Positions 57,921-64,000 of a DNA stretch of 64,000 bases are shown here, piece by piece. A model generated the notes under the pieces. The model made no database searches, was not told the origin of the DNA, and saw only the letters and a list, made by a program, of their open reading frames with translations. Numbering within the stretch: position 1 is the first letter of the stretch; each line of letters starts with the position of its first letter. Source of the DNA: Cycas panzhihuaensis (lineage: Eukaryota > Cycadophyta); assembly GCA_023213395.1 (NCBI GenBank), contig CM041465.1:63309741-63373740 (forward strand), given 5' to 3'. The position numbers and the translations under genes are program-made.

Positions 57921-58626
57921 TTAGCTCTTGGGTCACCCCTAGTTGACCCAAGTTAATCCAGTTCCTCTTCGCCCCTCCTATTGACCAAGCCCCCCTTCAT
58001 TTTGAGGATGGAAATGCAATGTGCATGGGGGCAACCAAGGACATCATCCTTACACCTGGTAAGGTCATTAACATAGGAGTATAATGTTCCCCTAAAGAAG
58101 TAGAGGAGTGTACTCTTTTCTTTTGGGAGTTCTGTGATATTTTTGCATGGGATTACAATTATATGAAGGGAATAGATCCCTCCATCATCACCCATAATCT
58201 TACAACTATCCCAGGTGCTCACCTTGTGTAAAAAAAGTAATGTTCCCTTCATTGTAAGTTGTTTGTTGATGTTAAGATGGAAGTTGAAAAACCCTTGGAC
58301 ACATGGTTGATTACTTCTATTGATTACCCTAAATGGGTCTCCAACATCATTCCTGTTGCTAAAAGGAATGGAATGATTTGGATATATGTTGATTTTTGAG
58401 ATATCAATAATACATGTACCAAAGATAAATTTCCTTTACCTTTCATTGATCAAATTATTGATTGCACCACTAATTTTAAAGTCATGTCATTAAAGGATGG
58501 CTTCTTTAGTTACAACCAAATCTAAATCTCCCTTGAAGACCGTCATAAAATAGCCTTCACTACTCCTTGGGGTGCATTTGATTACAAAACAATGTACTTT
58601 GGACTTAAAAATGTAAGCGTCACTTG
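57921..58626 (+). pseudogene. Reverse transcriptase of E5, truncated
   Basis: Reads FFWEFCDIFAWDYNYMKGID, then KMEVEKPLDTWLITSIDYPK, VAKRNGMIWIYVDF, DGFFSYNQI and MYFGLKNV. It then stops matching RT: the next recognisable residues belong to the end of RNase H. The catalytic DD box is missing. Confidence 0.8.
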
Positions 58627-58950
58627 AGTGAACGTTCAATATGATCCCTTGAGATACCTCTTAACTTGATCTGAATTGATTAGTAGGACTGACAAATGGG
58701 TCATCCTCCTCTAAGAGTATTACATTTAAATTGTTAATAGGAAATTGAAGAAGGGAATGGTAGTCATTGAACAACTAGTTGATGCACCTATTTGTAACTC
58801 TTTTAATGTTCCCGTTGATGACTGTTTACCTGACAAGCATATCTTTTCCATCCAAAACTCATCACCCCATCCATTAGCTAGTAGGGAATGGTATGGGGGA
58901 ATTGTATAATACCTTACTAAACAGTAGTATTATCCTGATGCTAGTGACAA
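58627..58950 (+). pseudogene. RNase H tail and linker of E5
   Basis: Begins VNVQYDPLRYLLT, matching VIVQCDPLRYLLT of E6, and continues into the linker with REWYGGIV-YLTKQ. By comparison with E6 about 0.7 kb is missing between the RT part and here. Confidence 0.7.
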
Positions 58951-60132
58951 GGTAAGGTCATAACTTAGGGCTACTGCTATGCAATATTTCCTCATAGAGG
59001 AGGTGTTGTACAAGAGATCTTTCGATGGGGTCCTCCTTCATTGCGTTAACCTCGATAAGGCAAACCAAATACTTCATGAGTGCCATAATAACACTTGTGG
59101 GGCCCACTTTGGGGGCCAATCCATGGCTTAGAGGATCCTCTATATGGGTTATTACTAGTCATCTCTTTTCAAGGACAACCATGCCTATGCATTGTATTGT
59201 CGTAGTTGCCAAGAGCACACTAATATTATTCATTCACCTTCTGAGGCCTTACACCTAATTATTTCTTTGTGGTCTTTTTCTTAATAGGGACTAGACCTTA
59301 TCAGAGCCATAACCCCTCCTTCCTTATCACAATACAAGTTCATCTTGACTACAATAGAGTATGTCTCCAAGAGGCCAAAGTGGTCCACTTATCATCCATT
59401 ACTAGTAAGACTATAACCACTTTTATCTACAAGCATATTATCTATTAATTCAAGATTCCTAACATCCTGATCATAGATAATGGAACTCTATTTTATAATA
59501 AAGAGATGGATAAACTTTGTGGGAAGTTCAGGATATCCCACAAAACCTCGTCTCCTTATTATCCCTAGGCCAATGTCTAAATTGAATCTTTCAATAATGC
59601 CCTTATCAATATCTTAAAGAAAATTATTGCTCAATCCTAAATGGATTGGCATATCCAACTTCCTTCTACTTTATGGGCATATTGCACTTCTATTCATAGG
59701 GCTACAAGGATGAACCTATTCTCCCTCATGTATGGGATTAAAGTGGTCCTTCCTTTGGAAGTCAAAATTCCCTCTTTAAGTGTTTCTCCTCGAGGTCTCA
59801 TCGGTGATGAGTCTTGCTACTAAACTTAGCTCCTTGACCTCAAAGTCTTGGATGAGAGATGCTTGATAGTATACCAATCAAACCTCACCTCTAATGCCAG
59901 GGCATGAAGAATGTATAATAAATGTCTTTGTCCTCACCCTCTAAATCTTGGGAACCATGTCCTAAAGCTTGAGTATCTCCATAACCGTTTATCTAAATTC
60001 GGACCTAAATGGGTCAATCCTTTTGTCATTCTTGAGAGCCTCAACAATGGCGCCTGTAGGATACCTACCCTAGAGGGTCTCAAATTTGAGAGAGTTGTGA
60101 ATGGTAAATTCCTAAAGAAGTTCTACATTTGA
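58951..60132 (+). pseudogene. Integrase of E5
   Basis: The N-terminal zinc module includes GAHFGGQSMA, then a stop, then RILYMGYY and CRSCQEHTNIIHSPSEALHL. The core reads LDLIRAITPPS, ILTTIEYVSKRPKW, ILIIDNGTLFYNKEMDKLCG, then a decayed Glu block. The C-terminus reads KFGPKWVNPFVILESLNNGA and VNGKFLKKFYI before the stop at 60132. Several stops and shifts. Confidence 0.8.
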
Positions 60133-60164
60133 CCCTTTCTACTCTCGGGTAGGATAGGCACACC

Positions 60165-60250
60165 CCTCTCCCACTTCAAAATGAGCCTAAACTATCATTC
60201 TAAATGCATCATTGTTTCTCCTAGCCATAGGTATGATGATGGTTTGGAGT
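60165..60250. repeat. Single degenerate 85-bp unit (E5)
   Basis: CTTCAAAATGAGCCTAAACT followed by ATCATTCTAAAT..., the minus-strand form of the unit, again just past the integrase stop. Confidence 0.6.
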
Positions 60251-61050
60251 ATCTCTTTATCCTTTTGACTTTGTTACTTGAATTGTATATCTTATCTCCC
60301 TCCCATAGGAGACCTCTTATTTCCTAGTTAGTTAAGAAAACCTCCTTCATTTCTAAGCATGGAGTCACTTCCTAACTAAGGCCTTTTATTGCTTGGGTAT
60401 ATATACCCCCAATAGACATGCGTAGCACCTCCTCTTAGTCTCACATATAACCATCATCAATACACAAGGTGATTATGTGTTCCTACTACGGGTGTGGCAT
60501 CATATGAAAGGAAGCATGAATATCATTTGCATATGATCTAATAACAAAAACTATATATGGAAATCAACTACAACTATCTAAATACATGACCCCTTATGCA
60601 CCCATACATCCATATCCATATGCATATGCTCGTCTCTCTATGCATCATATAAATAAATAAACTACTCAACAAAGTAATAACATCACAAATCCATCATAAC
60701 ATCATTATTATGTATTAAATGGGGTAACAATTAGCCCCCGTCTATATATATACAAAGTCATATAGTACAACAGAATCATATGGTACATTATCTAAACAAT
60801 ATACATCAAGAAGCCAGAATCCTTGCATAGAGGAGTACAATCATATGCCTATATATGATAAAAACTCTGTGGAGGTTTGAGGATTTCTTATCCAAAATCC
60901 ATAGTGTACAGTCTCCTGGATGTCACGCTCTTAAGAGGTGTCATCCCCTCATTTGCAGGATCCCTCGTTGAGGGACCACATATCTCTTAGGATTCTATAA
61001 TATTACTGCAAGCTCCTTGCCTTACTTTCCTCATCTCGAGGCATCCTCTA
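60251..61050. other. E5 spacer between convergent genes
   Basis: No gene. Its order matches E2 11830-12530 in reverse: ATATACACCC-like text, CATATGCATATG runs and the GATGATG-type block. Confidence 0.45.
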
Positions 61051-61507
61051 GGTCATCAACGTGGTGTGTGACCTATGTGTGATGACCTAATAGTGATATG
61101 CTCTACTAGTTGATTGTATCTATCCCGGATACTATCGCTCTCTCCCTCTACTTTATGGAGTCTCTCCTCTAGCACAATGATCTATATGCTACTCTCTACA
61201 TCCTTGCCTACTCCTCTTCCCTAGGCCTTGAGTCCTTATACCTAGCCCTGCAGGGTATCCCTCTTAACCACCAGCTTATCTCTCTCTACCTGTCACCCAT
61301 CCAAGGTGCTTTGTAGCTGACCAACCCTCAAGTGGAGCCCTTGGGACTCTGCCACCTACATATCCCTGGACCAAGTTAGTGGGTTGAACATTGTTGTGTG
61401 TGGCCCTACTAATCATGGCTCCTCAGTAGCCAAGATGGGAGGCCATCCCTTCATATAGACTTGGGGGAATAACTCACATACTATTGCCTCTAGTAACCTC
61501 TCCATCT

Positions 61508-61646
61508 CTAGTCCCCCTACTAAATAATGCATACTATGTCAATGTAGTATATATGTACCTATATATAAAAACATTAAAATATAATGAAAACCTTCTAGGG
61601 AAGCATTAAATGATCAAAAGGATGTTGAGTCAGGGTAGAATCTCAC
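61508..61646 (-). other. Intron of the E5 opposite-strand gene
   Basis: Donor GTGAGATTCTACCCTGACTC on the minus strand (E2 has GTGAGATTCTATCTTGACTC). Ends GGGGGACTAG. 139 bp, phase 1. Confidence 0.65.
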
Positions 61647-61884
61647 CTCTTAGGATGACTGGCTCTTTCACTTGGATGATCACTTCCTCTACTATAGCTC
61701 CCCCTACTGCTGCCCCTATCTCCTTGACCTGTGGTGCTACCTCACCCACCACCTGGGCTACCAGGGTATCTCCTCCCTCTAATACCTTCTCTCATAGGAC
61801 CTCTCTATCTATAGTAGCTATCACTGCCTTTGCCTTTACTACCATGGCTACCACTACTACTAGGGCTCTACCTATAGCTCCCCT

Positions 61885-62267
61885 ATAAAGAGAAAATATA
61901 ACCAGAGAAGCAATGTGATAACAGAACTCTAAACCATGTAAAGAACAAATAACATAAGCAAATCAAACACTAAACAAATAACACCAGGAGATTCAGGTCT
62001 AAGCATAGACCTTTTATTAATCTGAGAAATAACTAAAGAATTAAAGAGATGAATGAACCTCAACTCTTCTCCTTAACTCATCCACAACCATTACATCATC
62101 TTCATATGTTACATGTGCCATTATATAAAAATATATAGATACAACACTATAATATACCATCTTACAGTTTTACAATACAATAGGCATAAACCATTGGGTT
62201 GACAAAGGGGCTCTGGTGTAATGCCTATACCCATGTAACACTTGTAAAGTGTTCAACGTATCTAATA
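61885..62267 (-). repeat. 3' LTR of E7
   Basis: About 383 bp, opening TATTAGATACGTTGAACACT on the minus strand directly after the polypurine tract and ending at the target duplication. Confidence 0.65.
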
Positions 62268-62279
62268 GTCTCCTACTTG
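62268..62279 (-). promoter_or_regulatory. Polypurine tract of E7
   Basis: The minus strand reads CAAGTAGGAGAC before the LTR. The common copia form is close to CAAGTGGGAGA. Confidence 0.65.
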
Positions 62280-62329
62280 TTGAACACTTTATAAAAAAAC
62301 CTGCATACACAACTACTAAATTCTAAAAT

Positions 62330-63506
62330 CATAAACAGCTATTTCAATTCTACACCATTTAAATTTTTTTATGCTAATAATCTTAGTCAATGTGTCTGTA
62401 GCATTTTCTTGTGTACCAATCTTCTGCAAGTCCACCTTGTGATCTTGAACTATTTCCCTCATAAAATGGAACTACACATCAATATGCTTCGACCAAGCAT
62501 GAAAAAGTGGTCTCTTTGCTAGGTAGATTACACTTTGACTATCACAATCTATCCTCATAGTATCATTCTTAAAGTCAATATCTGTCATAATCTCTGTAAC
62601 TATAGTGCTTCCTTGCATGCATGAGTAGCTACCATATACTATGCCTCTATGTTAGAAAGTGCCACAACTTGCTGTCTTTTACTGATCTAGCTAATTGTGC
62701 CACCACAAAGGGTAAAAATATATTTTCTTATAGATCTTCTACTATCAAGATCTCCAACCTAATCAACATTAACAAAACCTCTCAGGTTCATTATTCTACT
62801 CTCCATAGGATCTCCTTGATATTAAATTCCATAGTCTGATGTACCTCGCAGATACCTAAAAATCCTTTTCATAGCCACCTAATGCTTCCTGCATGGGTTT
62901 GACATGTACCTGCTAACTACTCCCACTACATAGGCAATGTCTAGTTGAGTGCAAACCATCACATACATCAGGCTACCAATAGCGCTCACATAAGCGACAA
63001 ATACCATGTGTTCAACTTCTTGGTGAGTCTTTGGGTATTATTTAGATAATAATTTTAAACCAGCAGGAAGATGAACATTAATTGGTTTACTATCGTACAA
63101 CCTAAACCATGGCAATATTGTCTTAATGTATTATCGTTGGCTAAGCCAAATCTTCCTATTTCTCCTATCCTTTTTAATCTCAATGCCCAAAATAAAATGT
63201 GTAACACCAAGGTCCTTCATCTCAAAGTGAGATGCTAGTTGGTCTTTCAAAATCCGGTTCATTCATTTATTATTACTAACTAAAAGTATGTCATAAATAT
63301 ATAAAGCCAGCATGACAAAATGATCATCAACTTACTTATAATAAATACAATGATCTGCTTTACTGGGTACAAAGCCATCCACCAACATATGTGAATCAAA
63401 CTTTTGATACCACATCCTTGGTAACTGTTTCAAGCCATATAATGACTTCTTCAACCTGCATACCATATCCTCCTTTCCTACAACTTCAAACCCTTCAGGG
63501 TGTGAC
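62330..63506 (-). pseudogene. RT and RNase H of E7 (copia)
   Basis: RT part (63332-63506) reads HPEGFEVVGKEDMVCRLKKS and LYGLKQLPRMWYQKFDSHML, the usual copia block PEGF...LKKSLYGLKQAPRQWY. RNase H near 62390-62700 reads VALSNIEA-YMVATHACKEAL, then CDSQSVIYLAKRPLFHAWSK and HIDVXFHFMREIVQDHKVDL, the typical copia RNase H end. The part between the two is decayed. Confidence 0.75.
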
Positions 63507-63516
63507 ATATCTAACA

Positions 63517-63521
63517 CCCTC
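63517..63521. repeat. Target-site duplication of E7 (right)
   Basis: CCCTC, against CCCTA at 61880-61884: four of five bases agree. Confidence 0.6.
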
Positions 63522-64000
63522 TACCTATTAGTCTTGGTAGTGGCCTATCTCTCCCTATTAGTGTCGATGGACCTACCTTGTCTCCTACAGCTCCCGATGG
63601 TCTTGATCGATCCCCTCCATTGTTGTCACTGGCCTTATCAGGCTCATCTCCTAACTCTCTACCTTTATCATTGCTCTCCAAGTGGATAGATCGATAGTGA
63701 TCCACTGTATTATCAATTAGGGTTAAGAGATCTGGCAATATCGCTACCACTGATTGCCACACGTGGACCTGATCACTAATCCCTCTGAACCTTGTCTTCC
63801 ACTTGTGAACCATGGGCCCTCTAGCTAAGATGGGATATGGCCCTCCTAGGAGTTCCACCACTCTGAAATGGTAAAAAAACTAGCACTAAAGTAGTGTACA
63901 GTGTGAGAAACCTCCTCTTCTAGCCACTTATATCTAGTTAAGTTGTGTAATCAAGTTTATTACTATCAAGGTAGCCCAACCAAACCTCTCTCCAGCCTCG

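Larger units (their letters stand above)
61885..63516 (-). mobile_element. E7: Ty1/copia remnant inserted in the E5 opposite-strand gene
   Basis: A 1632-bp remnant holding part of RT, RNase H, a polypurine tract and a 3' LTR. Near-matching target duplications flank it (CCCTA at 61880-61884, CCCTC at 63517-63521). On the minus strand it opens TGTTAGATATG, which equals the start of its own LTR (TATTAGATACG) and is fused directly to RT codons, so almost all of the 5' LTR, gag, protease, integrase and half of RT are deleted. Confidence 0.8.
37081..64000 (+). mobile_element. E5: old Tat-lineage element, split by E6 and carrying E7; runs off the window
   Basis: Plus-strand order: truncated 5' LTR (37081-39595), primer site, start of gag to 40495, E6 insertion, rest of gag from 54866, protease, linker, RT with an internal deletion, integrase, the single 85-bp unit, and the opposite-strand gene (minus) with a copia insertion. 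The second RNase H and 3' LTR would lie beyond 64000. CG is strongly depleted and stops are frequent, so it is much older than E6. Confidence 0.85.
61050..64000 (-). pseudogene. Opposite-strand gene in E5: two exons, split by a copia element
   Basis: Read on the minus strand, exon 1 includes an open stretch at 63861-63522 with PILARGPMVHKWKTRFRGIS, LLTLIDNTVDHYRSIHLES and a Gly/Asp-rich tail. After the copia insertion (61885-63516) it continues ALVVVVAMVVKAKAVIATID, LVAQVVGEVAPQVKEIGAAV and VKEPVILRG. The intron is 61508-61646 (139 bp, donor GAG/GTGAGATTC, acceptor ACTAG). Exon 2 reads MERLLEAIVCELFPQVYMKG and a charged part (QVERDKLVVKRDTLQG, EERLHKVEGESDSIRDRYNQ). Phase 1 as in E2 and E6. 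Stops are present but the protein is recognisable. No known function. Confidence 0.7.

Noticed and set aside
62621-62839. 72-codon plus-strand frame within E7
   Set aside because: It is the reverse reading of the copia RNase H, which is clear on the minus strand.

Overview
The window reads as heterochromatic nuclear DNA of a land plant, most likely a seed plant. It is built almost entirely of nested LTR retrotransposons. Supporting signs are Tat-lineage Ty3/gypsy elements with 2.5-3.2 kb LTRs and an Arg-type primer site, a chromodomain Ty3/gypsy element, a Ty1/copia remnant, and stop codons mostly explained by C-to-T decay at CG and CHG sites. I see no host gene, rRNA, tRNA or CRISPR array. 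The species cannot be named from this sequence.

Layout. E1 (1-3758, +) is the 3' end of an old Tat element: the tail of an archaeal-type RNase H, a polypurine tract and a 3.2 kb 3' LTR. From 3759 to about 9600 lies AT-rich, decayed DNA with short degenerate repeats, one gypsy protease scrap and a TATA-bearing promoter-like block. E2 (about 9600-14335, -) is a Tat fragment with integrase, the end of the native RNase H and an antisense gene. E3 (16095-26668, -) is a complete non-autonomous Tat derivative with two 2.5 kb LTRs, a perfect GATGT target duplication, gag and protease only, and an 85-bp tandem array in place of the lost pol genes. From 26669 to about 33000 is decayed DNA with tandem repeats and one LTR-like promoter block. 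E4 (about 33070-37080, -) is a decayed chromovirus. E5 (about 37080 to the window end, +) is an old Tat element whose gag is split by E6 (40496-54865, -), a younger, nearly complete Tat element. E5 also carries a copia remnant, E7 (61885-63516, -).

How the parts work together. In the Tat family here the order is gag, protease, RT, native RNase H, integrase, a gene on the opposite strand, then an archaeal-type RNase H, then the 3' LTR. In both copies where it can be read, the native RNase H lacks its first catalytic Asp, while the archaeal-type domain of E6 keeps the usual acidic residues. The opposite-strand gene is the most interesting object in the window. Three diverged copies (in E2, E5 and E6) keep the same phase-1 intron of 115-139 bp and the same downstream coiled-coil-like exon. 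The E2 and E5 copies also share an upstream domain that E6 has lost. E3 has lost the gene, the second RNase H and all of RT to integrase, and has amplified a single-copy element that normally sits between integrase and the antisense gene.

Coordinates of open gene parts are approximate where the copies are decayed. All functions of the retroelement proteins come from motif recognition, and none was checked by a database search.
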